Source: JBBPZK01 sp965219175 (GTDB taxonomy: Bacteria; Actinomycetota; Rubrobacteria; Rubrobacterales; Rubrobacteraceae). Taken from it: a stretch of 64,000 bases of DNA. Below the pieces are notes generated by a model. The model was not told the origin of the DNA and made no database searches. It saw only the letters and a list, made by a program, of their open reading frames with translations. This document shows, piece by piece, positions 9,160 through 17,342 of this stretch. The translations under genes were made by a program, and so were the position numbers. The DNA is taken from positions 2,666,001 through 2,730,000 of the forward strand of contig CBDCNI010000001.1 in the NCBI GenBank assembly GCA_965219175.1. The letters are read 5' to 3'. How positions within the stretch are numbered: the first letter of the stretch is position 1; the number at the start of each line of letters is the position of its first letter.

Positions 9160-9183
9160 AAGATCCAAAGAGGGAGGAGCGCC

Positions 9184-9897
9184 ATGAGCCCAGTCCACGT
9201 ACGCGCAGAGCCGGGAGATTTCGCCGATAGCATACTTCTGCCGGGTGACCCGCGCCGGGCGGAGTACATCGCCGAGAACTTCTTCGAGGACGCGAAACTG
9301 GTAACCGAGGAGCGCGGCATGCTCGGCTATACCGGCACTTACGAGGGGAAGCCGGTCTCCGTGCAGACCACGGGGATGGGATGCCCGAGCGCCTCGATAA
9401 TCGTCGAGGAGTTGATACAGCTCGGGGCGAAGAACCTGCTCCGGGTCGGGACGTGCGGCGGGTATAGTACGGAACTGGCTTTGGGTGATTTGATCGTCGC
9501 TACCGCGGCGACCGCCCAGGACGGCACCGTCTCTTCGATCACGCAGGGCGTACCCTACGCCCCGGCGGCCCACTTCGACCTCGTCCACGCCGCCCACCAC
9601 GCCGCCGAGAGCGCCGGGACGCGCACGTTCATGGGACCCATAGTGAGCTCCGACCTCTTCTACGACCCCGAGGAAGACCCGCAAGGGTTGTGGAGTTCGC
9701 TCGGCGTGCTCGCGGTGGAGATGGAGGCGGCTGCTATCTTCACTCTCGCGGCGATGCGCGGCGTTCGGGCGGGTGCGCTGCTGACGGTCTCGGACACTAT
9801 AGGAACGGAGGTCGTCCGGATCAGTGACGAAGAGCTCAGGGCAGCCGTGGACAACATGACGAAACTGGCGCTGGATACCCTGGGGGCTTTAGACTAG
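9184..9897 (+). CDS. deoD: Purine-nucleoside phosphorylase, DeoD type
   Basis: 237 aa hexameric-type nucleoside phosphorylase. It closely follows the E. coli DeoD pattern: AEPGDFADSILLPGDPRRAEYIAENF at the start, RGMLGYTGTYEG, GMGCPSASI, the VGTCGG phosphate/ribose loop, SSDLFYDPE and VEMEAAAIF. It releases purine bases and (deoxy)ribose 1-phosphate. The ATG at 9184 follows GGGAGGAG at 9171-9178. It is third in the salvage cluster, 92 bases after pdp. Uridine phosphorylase is the nearest alternative, but the DeoD-like N-terminus and SDLFY motif favour purine specificity. Confidence 0.88.
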   Translation: MSPVHVRAEPGDFADSILLPGDPRRAEYIAENFFEDAKLVTEERGMLGYTGTYEGKPVSVQTTGMGCPSASIIVEELIQLGAKNLLRVGTCGGYSTELALGDLIVATAATAQDGTVSSITQGVPYAPAAHFDLVHAAHHAAESAGTRTFMGPIVSSDLFYDPEEDPQGLWSSLGVLAVEMEAAAIFTLAAMRGVRAGALLTVSDTIGTEVVRISDEELRAAVDNMTKLALDTLGALD

Positions 9898-9962
9898 AGT
9901 TCCTCTTGTAGGCGTGGGCTCCGGCGCGGTTTCGAGATCCATGTGCCGGGGAGTATCCGGGA

Positions 9963-11333
9963 GTGTTTTTGGCGGTTCTAAACGAGTCGGGAGTACCGGA
10001 CGTTCTCCCTCCGCTCTGTGGCCTCGACAGCCTGGCGGAGAGGTTGCCGCGCACCCTGATAGCCCTCGTCGGAACCAGGACCGAAGCCTTCCTGGCCCGC
10101 TTCGTCCCCGATGCACTCTCGCAGCGTACACCCTCCTCTCGCGGCACGGACGCTTCTAGGGTGATCACCCTCGTCCTGGAACCCGGCAAAGTTCCGGAGC
10201 AAGGACTGGTCGCGGGACGCCTGATCGAAGCTAGCTCCCGCTTCAAAGACATAGAAACCGTGCTACTAATCGCCGGAAGCTCTACCTCTCTGCTCGGCGT
10301 TGACGCGGCGTTCGAGGCAAGGGTCGCCGCCCGGCGCCTCGGCGTGCCGGTTCGCACCGTAACACCCGACCCATCCATCTCAACGGCACTCCACACAGAT
10401 ATCGAAGACCGCTCTCTGGCCGCCCTCTTGGAACTCTGCCCGCGCCCGCAAGACAGCTACGGAAACAGCAGAGCGCCCGATTCAACCGACGCTCTCCCAT
10501 CCAAACAGAGGGGACGCCTGGGAGGACTCTTGGGACGTAACCGGGGCGCGGCCACGCCCCAACCACGCACCGGCAGGCCGAGACGCCGCCCCGTGGTACT
10601 CCTCGGAGCCGCTGGTTCGGGGACGAGGTCGGAGCTATCCGCAGCGCTTGTAAACGCCGGGGTCGAGGTGGCAGGGAGCGTGCCGGTCGCCGGGACGGGG
10701 AAGCTACCCGTCCTGGACGAAGAGACGGTGGTTGCGGTGGCTGACCCGTATCTTTCGTCGGCGGCGCGGGCGGCGGCGGAGCGCGGGGCGAGCGTTGTCG
10801 AGACGCTTATGCCGATAGGCGTGGACGGAACGGCCCGGTTTATCCAGGACGTGTCGGCGGAGGCCGGGCAAGAGGCGAGCGAGTTGCTCCGGATGCTGTC
10901 CACGTGGGAGGATCTCGGGCCGCTCAGGAACCGCATCCGGGGAAAGAGAATATTCTTCGCCGGAGACACAAGCCTCGAGATACCGATCGCCCGCTTCCTG
11001 GTCGACGCGGGAGCGGTGGTCCTGGAGGTCGGGGCGCCGCGCCTGGAGCGCGAACTCCTGAAGACGGAGATACGGGCTCTGAGCGCCCACGTAGACGTGG
11101 TCGAGTCTCCGGACCCGACGGGCCAGATGAACCGGATAGCCGCCACCCGCCCCGATGTGGTAGTCGCCAGCCCCGGTCTCTACGCTCCTCTGGTGGCGCG
11201 GGGGCATCTGTGCCGCTCTTCACTGGATTTCCTGGGAGCGGGCATCCACGGCTACGAAGGAGCCCGGCGCATACTGGAGATCTTCATCCGTTCCTTCGAG
11301 AGGGCCGAGACCCTAGACTCCGTCAGGCTGTGA
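9963..11333 (+). CDS. BchN/ChlN-like nitrogenase-superfamily protein, cluster ligands mostly lost
   Basis: 456 aa, related to the N subunit of dark-operative protochlorophyllide reductase (DPOR). The C-terminal half matches well: KRIFFAGDTSLEIPIARFLVDAG, ATRPDVVVASPGLYAPL and the conserved HGYEGA. Compared from memory with R. capsulatus BchN, cluster ligand C26 is kept (C19 in PLCGL), C51 is Glu41 (VGTRTEAF against VGSRTCAH) and C112 is Ser107 (AGSSTS against VGSCPS). A basic linker at about residues 178-205 separates two domains. GTG 9963 follows GGGGAG; the BchB-like gene starts 4 bases after the stop. It is not expected to act as true DPOR; no BchL-type ATPase gene is in the window. Confidence 0.72.
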   Translation: MFLAVLNESGVPDVLPPLCGLDSLAERLPRTLIALVGTRTEAFLARFVPDALSQRTPSSRGTDASRVITLVLEPGKVPEQGLVAGRLIEASSRFKDIETVLLIAGSSTSLLGVDAAFEARVAARRLGVPVRTVTPDPSISTALHTDIEDRSLAALLELCPRPQDSYGNSRAPDSTDALPSKQRGRLGGLLGRNRGAATPQPRTGRPRRRPVVLLGAAGSGTRSELSAALVNAGVEVAGSVPVAGTGKLPVLDEETVVAVADPYLSSAARAAAERGASVVETLMPIGVDGTARFIQDVSAEAGQEASELLRMLSTWEDLGPLRNRIRGKRIFFAGDTSLEIPIARFLVDAGAVVLEVGAPRLERELLKTEIRALSAHVDVVESPDPTGQMNRIAATRPDVVVASPGLYAPLVARGHLCRSSLDFLGAGIHGYEGARRILEIFIRSFERAETLDSVRL

Positions 11334-11337
11334 AGCT

Positions 11338-12780
11338 ATGAAGCTCTTGCGAGGCATCTACGAGGGACCGGGGAGCCACGGCTCTCTCAAGATCGCCGCC
11401 GGCATGAAAGACGTACACGCCGTGCTGCGAGGACTCCCCGGTGAGGGGTACTTCCCGGCTCTCTTCGGAGCTTTGGCCCGCGAAGGGAAGCCCGCCCCCG
11501 TCTCCCTGAGCCCTATTAGAAAAGCGTCGGAGGGTTCGCGCGTTTCGAGAGGTCCCATAGGTCCCGGACGAGACCTGGGAGAGGTAGTCCGACGTTACCC
11601 GGATACAGGGGCGATCCTATTCGTCCGCTCGGACGCCGCGCTCTCTTCCGGAGAAGGACTCCCGGACCTCACGCTACCCAGGAGCCCCAGGACGGCCCAG
11701 GAAGTAAAGCTCGTGACGTGCGAGTGGGAAGAGACGGGCATGGGCGAGCACGAGGCCGCAGACCTGGCGCTGGAGTCGCTCGTCAAAGCACACGCGACGG
11801 CCGGCGAGAAGAGCCCGAGACCCACGGTTAACCTTTTCGGACCTCCCATATTCAGCCCCGGAGCGGCGGCCGAGATGGAAGAAGCCGGGCGTCTGCTGGA
11901 GCTGATCGGGGTCGGCGTGAACGCCCGGCTCCCGCTCGGGGCGGGCGTCGAGGACCTCTCGCGGCTCCACCGCGCCTGGGCGAACGTCCTGCTCTACCGG
12001 GAGGTCGGCGACGCGGCCACGCTGTACCTCCAGAACGAGTTCGGGACGCCGCGGGTCACGACGCCGATGATCGGCTCCGCCGGTACGGGCGCGGTCCTGA
12101 GGTCCGTAGGAGAGCTTTGCTCGATAGAGGTGGACAAGGTACAGCGGGCGGTATGGTCGGAACTCTCCCATACGGCGGAACTGCCCTGGTACGCCCGGCT
12201 TGCCTCCCCGGAGGCTATAAGAGGAAGGCGGGTCGCCATCTTCGGCGACTTCACCTACGCCATCGGCCTCGGGTACACGCTCGCCAGGGAAGTCGGCCTG
12301 GAAGTCGTGGCGTGCGGCACCTATTTGAAGCACCTGGAGCAGGATTTCTTCTTCCAGGCCAACACTTTTACAGACGAGGCTTTCACGGCCGACGATCCTG
12401 ACGAAGTCGCTTCCCGCCTCGAAAACTCGAAGCCGGACGTCATTATCGGGACCTACCTGGAGGAAGAGGTAGCCGCCTCTTTAGGCGTGCCTTTTCTCCC
12501 GCTCTGTCCCCCGGTGGTCCGGCCCCGGTTCGTGGAGCAACCGCTGATGGGATACGCGGGTTCCGCCTCGCTGGCCGATTCTCTGGACGGCGCCCTCCGG
12601 CGAATCGGGCGGCGAGAGCATAAGTCGCCGGAACTGCCGTGGAACGGTGAAGCTTTGGAGAACCTGGAGAAAATACCGGCGCCCTTGAGAAGTAGGACGC
12701 GGCGGCTCGCCGAGGAGAGGGCCAGGCATCTCGGTTCGAGAGAGGTGTCTCGTGAGATCCTCGAAGAGTCGCGTCTCTGA
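11338..12780 (+). CDS. BchB/ChlB-like nitrogenase-superfamily protein lacking DPOR active-site residues
   Basis: 480 aa, aligned end to end with DPOR BchB: YEGPGSHGSLKIAAGMKDVHAVL at the N-terminus, LPLGAGVEDLSRLHRAW, LLYREVGDAATLYL, VAIFGDFTYAIG, VVACGTYLKH and the C-terminal PWNGEALENLEKIPAPLRSRTRR helix pair. By numbering, the cluster ligand D36 of R. capsulatus BchB is Glu36 here; the proposed proton donor Asp274 corresponds to a Ser (WYARLAS against WWSASVD); and the conserved His of SAPVH is Val (CPPVV). It is co-transcribed with the BchN-like gene, with 4 bases between. Published comparative work noted such pairs in Rubrobacter without BchL. The substrate is unknown; a redox or chelate-binding complex is possible. 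Confidence 0.75.
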   Translation: MKLLRGIYEGPGSHGSLKIAAGMKDVHAVLRGLPGEGYFPALFGALAREGKPAPVSLSPIRKASEGSRVSRGPIGPGRDLGEVVRRYPDTGAILFVRSDAALSSGEGLPDLTLPRSPRTAQEVKLVTCEWEETGMGEHEAADLALESLVKAHATAGEKSPRPTVNLFGPPIFSPGAAAEMEEAGRLLELIGVGVNARLPLGAGVEDLSRLHRAWANVLLYREVGDAATLYLQNEFGTPRVTTPMIGSAGTGAVLRSVGELCSIEVDKVQRAVWSELSHTAELPWYARLASPEAIRGRRVAIFGDFTYAIGLGYTLAREVGLEVVACGTYLKHLEQDFFFQANTFTDEAFTADDPDEVASRLENSKPDVIIGTYLEEEVAASLGVPFLPLCPPVVRPRFVEQPLMGYAGSASLADSLDGALRRIGRREHKSPELPWNGEALENLEKIPAPLRSRTRRLAEERARHLGSREVSREILEESRL

Positions 12781-12796
12781 TCTGCGTCCCGGCCAG

Positions 12797-12802
12797 TATA
12801 AT
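12797..12802 (+). promoter_or_regulatory. Putative -10 (TATAAT) for small helical protein gene
   Basis: A consensus TATAAT lies 17 bases after the stop of the BchB-like gene and 29 bases before the TTG at 12832, which has its own GAGGGAG ribosome site. The -35 is weak. It suggests the small gene can be transcribed apart from the upstream pair. Confidence 0.5.
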
Positions 12803-12831
12803 CGCGTCCGAGAGAGCTAGAGGGAGTTCAG

Positions 12832-13113
12832 TTGGGCATCAGAGACTTTATAGAAAACCTGGAGGAGCACCGCAAGAAGCTGGAGCGCGGTTCAGAGCTT
12901 TCCGCCGCCGAGCGCGAGGAGATGCTCGGTGAAGCGGAGATGATGGTCGGGATGGCCGAGGCGGCGGTCAAGGAACTGGATTCCGTACTAAAAAACCGGA
13001 GGATCAACCTGCACGAAGAGCACGCCATCCGCTTCGCCCAAGATATCTTCCGCCACCTGAGCAACGAGGAAGAGAAACTGAAGGAACAACTCCACGAACT
13101 AGCCTCCGGTTAA
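12832..13113 (+). CDS. Small helical protein, function unknown
   Basis: 93 aa, charged, almost wholly helical with heptad-like spacing (LEEHRKKLERG, AAEREEMLGEAEMMVGMAEAAVKELDSVLKN, EEEKLKEQLHELA), so a coiled coil or helical hairpin is likely. It has no signal peptide or cysteines. The TTG start is supported by GAGGGAG at 12821-12827. I do not recognise a family. It lies directly downstream of the BchN/BchB-like pair on the same strand, but a TATAAT in the gap suggests its own promoter, so a functional link is only a guess. Confidence 0.7.
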   Translation: MGIRDFIENLEEHRKKLERGSELSAAEREEMLGEAEMMVGMAEAAVKELDSVLKNRRINLHEEHAIRFAQDIFRHLSNEEEKLKEQLHELASG

Positions 13114-13121
13114 CCGTCCAC

Positions 13122-13141
13122 GACGGCACCGGAGCGCCGTC
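13122..13141 (+). terminator. Weak hairpin after small helical protein gene
   Basis: GACGGC (13122-13127) pairs with GCCGTC (13136-13141) across an 8-base loop, nine bases after the stop codon. There is no following T run, so termination is uncertain. Confidence 0.3.
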
Positions 13142-13168
13142 TAGCCCGAAAAAGTCTCTAATTCCCTC

Positions 13169-13199
13169 TTGACCTTGCCCCTGGGTTAGGGCTTAAACT
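13169..13199 (+). promoter_or_regulatory. MerR-type promoter, 19-bp spacer, leaderless
   Basis: TTGACC (13169-13174) and TAAACT (13194-13199) are separated by 19 bases, the over-long spacing characteristic of MerR-activated promoters, and the spacer holds an imperfect dyad (GCCC at 13177-13180, GGGC at 13188-13191). The ATG at 13206 is 6 nt after the -10, so the mRNA is probably leaderless. This points to autoregulation by the MerR protein. Confidence 0.6.
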
Positions 13200-13205
13200 C
13201 GGAGT

Positions 13206-14054
13206 ATGAAACATGGGAGTCAAGAGAGGAAGTTCCTACGCATCGGCGAGGCGGCGAAGCTCGCAGGCGTGACGCCGAAAGCCCTCCGTCACTACCACAA
13301 GATAGGTCTACTCGCGGAACCCGCCCGCTCGGAGAACGGTTACAGACTCTACACGGCGACCGACCTCTTGCGGCTGCAGCGCATCCGACGACTACGAGAC
13401 CTCGGGCTTCCCCTGAGACGGATAAAGACCGTACTCGGAGAACCCGGAGGCGAGCGGACGCTGGAGAGCGTGTTGAAAACGCTGCTGGGCGAGGTGTCGA
13501 CGGAAATAGAGAACCTCGAAGAGCGCCGGAAGGACATCGAGGAGATCCTCGCGGAAGGGTCGGAGAAGATCGAAGAGCAGCCGGGACCGTCCCCCACTTT
13601 CGAGCTCTTAGAGCGGACCCTCGCCGAGCACTTGCCGGGAGAAGCGAGCGCCGAAGCCCTGGAGCAGGAAGAAAAATTCTGGGCGACGCTCGACGCTTTC
13701 GACTGGCCCGGTGATTACAGGGGCATGTTGGAGACGGTCGCCCGATACTACGCGGAGCGCCCAGAACAATTACGGGAGATGCTCGCCTTCGAGGAGCGGA
13801 TGATCGCCCTGAAAGACGAGCCCGAAGACTCGCCCGAAGTAGAACGGGCGGCCGAGATGTACGCCCGCGTGGCCGACTCGAACCCCTGGTCGGTGGAGCT
13901 TATGGAGAAGAGCGGATGGGCGCAGGGACCCTACGGACACGTGGCCTCGGAGTTGATGTCGTCGAACCTCTCAGCGGCGCAACTCCGTTTGATCCGCTTG
14001 CTCGACAAATATTTCCCGGAAGCTCAACAAGGAGAGAGGAGGCGCGAAGAATGA
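13206..14054 (+). CDS. MerR-family transcriptional regulator
   Basis: 282 aa. The N-terminal winged helix is clear: LRIGEAAKLAGVTPKALRHYHKIGLL, then NGYRLYTATDLLRLQRIRRLRDLGLPLRRIKTVL. A coiled-coil dimerisation helix follows at about residues 95-130 (ENLEERRKDIEEIL). The remaining 150 residues form an acidic helical effector domain without an obvious metal-binding cysteine pair, so it is not a CueR/MerR metal sensor. ATG 13206 appears leaderless behind a MerR-type promoter. Its stop overlaps the start of the membrane protein gene (ATGA), so the two are translationally coupled and the membrane protein may be part of the response. The inducer is unknown. Confidence 0.88.
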   Translation: MKHGSQERKFLRIGEAAKLAGVTPKALRHYHKIGLLAEPARSENGYRLYTATDLLRLQRIRRLRDLGLPLRRIKTVLGEPGGERTLESVLKTLLGEVSTEIENLEERRKDIEEILAEGSEKIEEQPGPSPTFELLERTLAEHLPGEASAEALEQEEKFWATLDAFDWPGDYRGMLETVARYYAERPEQLREMLAFEERMIALKDEPEDSPEVERAAEMYARVADSNPWSVELMEKSGWAQGPYGHVASELMSSNLSAAQLRLIRLLDKYFPEAQQGERRREE

Positions 14055-14929
14055 AGCGAAAAGCGGAATGCGCCCTGAAATGGCTTTTGCCGACGCTCGT
14101 TCTCGCCGAAGCGACACTCGTCTGGTCGGGAGTGTTAAGCGTCCGGGACGCGGTGACTATCGTGGCCGGGATAGAGATCTTGCTAACCTTGATCGGCGTG
14201 CGCCAGATGTTCGTCACGATGCGCCGCTACCGTCAGGGGCGAGGCTCAGGGCTCGACGTCTGGTCCGCGCTCGAAGACGGCCTCGCGGTAGTGCTCCCGC
14301 GCAAAGTAGCAAGAATCGTCGTGCTCGAACCGCGCCTGTGGGTCTGTCTGTTCCGTTGGGTCTTTCGGCGGACGAAACTTCGCGAGGGCGAGTTCGGCTA
14401 CCACAAGAAGTCGACCATGGATATGCTCGTGCTGCTGGTCGTGCTCGTCGGCCCGGTGGAAGCGTTGGCGCTCCACCTGCTCGTGCCGTGGGCGTGGCTG
14501 CGCTGGTCATTGCTCGCGGTCGAAGTCTACGGGACGTTCTGGATTTTGGGCTTCTACGCCTCACTTTCGGCCCTCCCCCACCGCATAGAAGAAGCGGGAG
14601 TCCGGCTTCGCTACGGAGCATTCGCGAGAGTCTTCGTTCCATATACTGAGATAGAAAGCGTGGGACGCGCCGTCCTGCGGGCGCCGGGAGGAGGTGACGG
14701 TCTACGGACGTCTTCGGAGGAAGAGGCTGCATACTTCGCCATCACCGGCAAGACGAACCTAACGCTAGGGCTCAAGGCTCCGCAGACCATCGAGGGTTTG
14801 TTTCGCTCCGTCGGGCCGGTAGGTAGGATCCACCTGTGGGCAGACGAGCCGAAGCTATTCGCCCGCGAATTGGACCTTCGCCTCGATAGAGTCGAACGTG
14901 TCACATCCACTGAAGTACCCATTATCTGA
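14051..14929 (+). CDS. Membrane protein coupled to MerR regulator
   Basis: 292 aa. Two hydrophobic segments lie near the N-terminus (LLPTLVLAEATLVW and VTIVAGIEILLTLIGV) and two in the middle (MLVLLVVLVGPVEALALHLL and WSLLAVEVYGTFWILGFYASL). The C-terminal part (RIEEAGVRLRYGAFARVFVPYTEIESV) has the look of a PH-like domain in bacterial membrane proteins. No enzyme motif is visible. The ATG at 14051 overlaps the MerR stop by four bases and follows AGGAGAGAGG. I cannot assign a function; coupling to a MerR regulator hints at stress or drug response. Confidence 0.72.
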   Translation: MKRKAECALKWLLPTLVLAEATLVWSGVLSVRDAVTIVAGIEILLTLIGVRQMFVTMRRYRQGRGSGLDVWSALEDGLAVVLPRKVARIVVLEPRLWVCLFRWVFRRTKLREGEFGYHKKSTMDMLVLLVVLVGPVEALALHLLVPWAWLRWSLLAVEVYGTFWILGFYASLSALPHRIEEAGVRLRYGAFARVFVPYTEIESVGRAVLRAPGGGDGLRTSSEEEAAYFAITGKTNLTLGLKAPQTIEGLFRSVGPVGRIHLWADEPKLFARELDLRLDRVERVTSTEVPII

Positions 14930-15078
14930 AAGAATTTTAGAGATCCCGCTGCCGGATAAAGAAGTCGCAGAGACCAGAATACATTGGACCTTTACCGGGA
15001 ATAAGAAACTTAGATGGCCGATCATCGTATAGACTTGCGGCTGAAAGAGTGAATATATTATTCAGGAGGTAAGAGGCG

Positions 15079-16194
15079 TTGAAGTTCAGGGTAAAGACTT
15101 ATCTTCTGGCGGTGGCCGTGTTGGCCGTGGTCCTGGTATCGGGGTGCTCCAGTTCGGATTCCAATTCCAACGCGTCCGCTACCAAGTCCCAGAACGTTGC
15201 CAAGAGCGCTCCGGCAGCGGCGTCCAGCATACCCAAAGACGAACCGGTTGCTCAGGTGGCGGCGCAAGTAAGTCCTAGCGTGGTGCAGGTCAACATCCAG
15301 GGCGTGCAGCAGACGCAGTCCGGCTCCCAGCAGGTGCAAGGGCTCGGGAGCGGTGTGATCTACCGAAAGGACGGCTACATCATCACCAACAACCACGTCG
15401 TCCAGGGCGCGACCAACGTGAGCATCCTATTCGCGGACGGCAAAACCGCCAAGGGGCAGGTCGTCGGCGCCGATTCTTACACGGACATCGCAGTGGTGAA
15501 AGTAGACCGAAACGATCTGCCGGCCGCGAAGTTCTCTACCGGCAAACTCCTCATAGGTCAGCTCGCAGTCGCCATCGGCAGCCCGTCAGGCTTCCAGTCA
15601 ACCGTGACGGCCGGCGTCATCAGCGGCATCAACCGCGAACTCGGGCCGCAACTCGGGGGCGCCGGCCCGGCGAGTCCATCTCTGACCAACCTGATACAGA
15701 CCGACGCCTCTATCTCACCCGGTAACTCCGGTGGGGCTCTGGCCGACCGTTCGGGAGAGGTCGTCGGCATAAACGTCGCGTACCTGCCCCAGACCCAGAA
15801 CGGCCAACCGGTCGAGGGAATAGGTTTCGCTATACCGTCGGCCACCGCGACCTCCGTGGCAGACCAACTCATCGCCAACGGTAAAGCCGTACACCCGTAC
15901 CTGGGAATCAGCAACTTCCAAGACGTTACCCCGCAGTTCGCCAAGCAGTTCGGCATCAAGGCCAAGTCCGGCGTTATCGTTCAGGTGAGACAGGGCGGTC
16001 CCGCGGCACAGGCCGGCCTGGAGACCAGGGACGTTATAACCTCTATAGGCTCCAAGAAGATCAAGGACTCAGGGGACCTTATCTCCGCGCTGCGCGACCA
16101 CAAACCCGGCGACACCGTGGAGGTCAAGGCGATAAGAGGCGGCAGCGAGAAGACGTTCAACGTCAAGCTCGGCACCCTGCCTCAGCAAGGCTAA
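15079..16194 (+). CDS. HtrA/DegP-type trypsin-like serine protease, lipoprotein
   Basis: 371 aa envelope quality-control protease. The N-terminus has a hydrophobic signal followed by VLVSGC, a lipobox, so the mature enzyme should be membrane-anchored on the outside. The catalytic triad is H106 (TNNHVVQG), D136 (YTDIAVVKV) and S217 (SPGNSGGAL). A single C-terminal PDZ domain follows from about residue 275 (YLGISNFQ, VIVQVRQGGPAAQAGLETRDVI). The TTG start at 15079 has a strong AGGAGGT at 15063-15069. It stands alone as a transcription unit with about 150 bases of upstream DNA. Confidence 0.94.
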   Translation: MKFRVKTYLLAVAVLAVVLVSGCSSSDSNSNASATKSQNVAKSAPAAASSIPKDEPVAQVAAQVSPSVVQVNIQGVQQTQSGSQQVQGLGSGVIYRKDGYIITNNHVVQGATNVSILFADGKTAKGQVVGADSYTDIAVVKVDRNDLPAAKFSTGKLLIGQLAVAIGSPSGFQSTVTAGVISGINRELGPQLGGAGPASPSLTNLIQTDASISPGNSGGALADRSGEVVGINVAYLPQTQNGQPVEGIGFAIPSATATSVADQLIANGKAVHPYLGISNFQDVTPQFAKQFGIKAKSGVIVQVRQGGPAAQAGLETRDVITSIGSKKIKDSGDLISALRDHKPGDTVEVKAIRGGSEKTFNVKLGTLPQQG

Positions 16195-16257
16195 CGCGAT
16201 GGTTCCGGGCGGAGTGAAACCCGCTCTGCCCGGCGCGGTCATCCCGGTCGTCCCGAG

Positions 16258-16650
16258 ATGAAAGCGATCGACAGGCTCAAGCTCTGGGCCGGTAGGCTCA
16301 AGACCGAGATCTATGCGCTGTATCTGGCTTATAAGGACCCGAGGGTTCCGCTCTACGCGCGGGTGTTCGCGGCTTGCGTAGTCGGGTACGCGTTCAGCCC
16401 GATAGATTTGATCCCCGACCCGATCCCGGTGCTCGGATACCTGGATGACCTGATCATCGTCCCACTCGGCGTCGCCCTCGCCGTTCGTATGATCCCCCAA
16501 AAAGTCCTCGACGAGTGCCGGAAAAAGGCCCGCGGTGAGATAGCCGGGGGAAAGCCCGTGAACAAAGTGGCGGCCGTCTTCGTGGTCTGCGTGTGGCTCC
16601 TCCTGGCGTTTGTAGCCGTCAAGATAGTTCTCGGGATAGCCCAAGGGTAG
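16258..16650 (+). CDS. YkvA-family (DUF1232) membrane protein
   Basis: 130 aa. The DUF1232 core is plain: LYARVFAACVVGYAFSPIDLIPDPIPVLGYLDDLIIVPLGV, including the SPIDLIPD motif. A second hydrophobic helix closes the protein (VVCVWLLLAFVAVKIVLGI). Function of the family is unknown. The ATG at 16258 is preceded by a weak ribosome site. It lies 63 bases after the HtrA gene on the same strand and may be co-transcribed. Confidence 0.85.
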   Translation: MKAIDRLKLWAGRLKTEIYALYLAYKDPRVPLYARVFAACVVGYAFSPIDLIPDPIPVLGYLDDLIIVPLGVALAVRMIPQKVLDECRKKARGEIAGGKPVNKVAAVFVVCVWLLLAFVAVKIVLGIAQG

Positions 16651-16772
16651 CCCGACGCCGGAGGTCGGAAAGCGGCCCGAGATGTTAAGATCAAAGTTCA
16701 CTATGAGTTTGAGTTCGAGAAGCTGGCGACCCCTTCGTTTATGCTTGGGATGGCCGAAAAGGGAGCGGAATA

Positions 16773-17342
16773 TTGGGCAAAAGTAGAGGCGGTCGTCGCA
16801 TAAGCACCGGGTACGTCATAGCCGCGATCTCGGCGGTAGTTATCGTGGGCGGCTTTATCGCCCTGGTGTTTATCGACAGCGGGCAACGAACGTCAAGCGG
16901 GCCTCCATCCGGGGTCGAGAACATCAAGGTCGGCCCGTCCGGGCAGCACACCGAGGGCCCCGTGAAATACGCCCAGACACCACCCGCCGGCGGCAAGCAC
17001 AACCCGGTCTGGCAGAACTGCGGCTTCTACAAAAAGCCCGTCCCGAACGAGACCTCCGTACATTCTCTGGAGCACGGGGCCGTTTGGATCACCTACAAGC
17101 CAAGCCTGCCAAAGGACCAGGTAAACGAGATCAAACAACTCGCCGACAGCAAAAACTACATCCTCGCGAGCCCCTACAAAGGTCTTCCTTCACCCGTAGT
17201 AGCCTCCGCCTGGGGCAAACAACTCCGCCTCGATTCGGCCAACGACTCAAAACTACAACAGTTCGTCCGCCACTATCGTCAGGGGCCGCAGACCCCCGAG
17301 CCGGGCGCCGCCTGCACCGGCGGTGTCGGCAACCCCGGTTAG
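16773..17342 (+). CDS. DUF3105 membrane-anchored protein
   Basis: 189 aa. One N-terminal membrane helix (GYVIAAISAVVIVGGFIALVFI) is followed by an extracytoplasmic domain typical of DUF3105: YAQTPPAGGKHNPVWQNCGFY and HSLEHGAVWITYKP, with conserved His and two Cys residues. The stop is followed at once by the TTG of the DUF305 gene, so the two form a unit. In actinobacteria DUF3105 and DUF305 proteins are commonly neighbours, and both are His/Met-rich outside the membrane, so a role in metal (perhaps copper) handling is inferred, not shown. Start TTG 16773. Confidence 0.83.
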   Translation: MGKSRGGRRISTGYVIAAISAVVIVGGFIALVFIDSGQRTSSGPPSGVENIKVGPSGQHTEGPVKYAQTPPAGGKHNPVWQNCGFYKKPVPNETSVHSLEHGAVWITYKPSLPKDQVNEIKQLADSKNYILASPYKGLPSPVVASAWGKQLRLDSANDSKLQQFVRHYRQGPQTPEPGAACTGGVGNPG

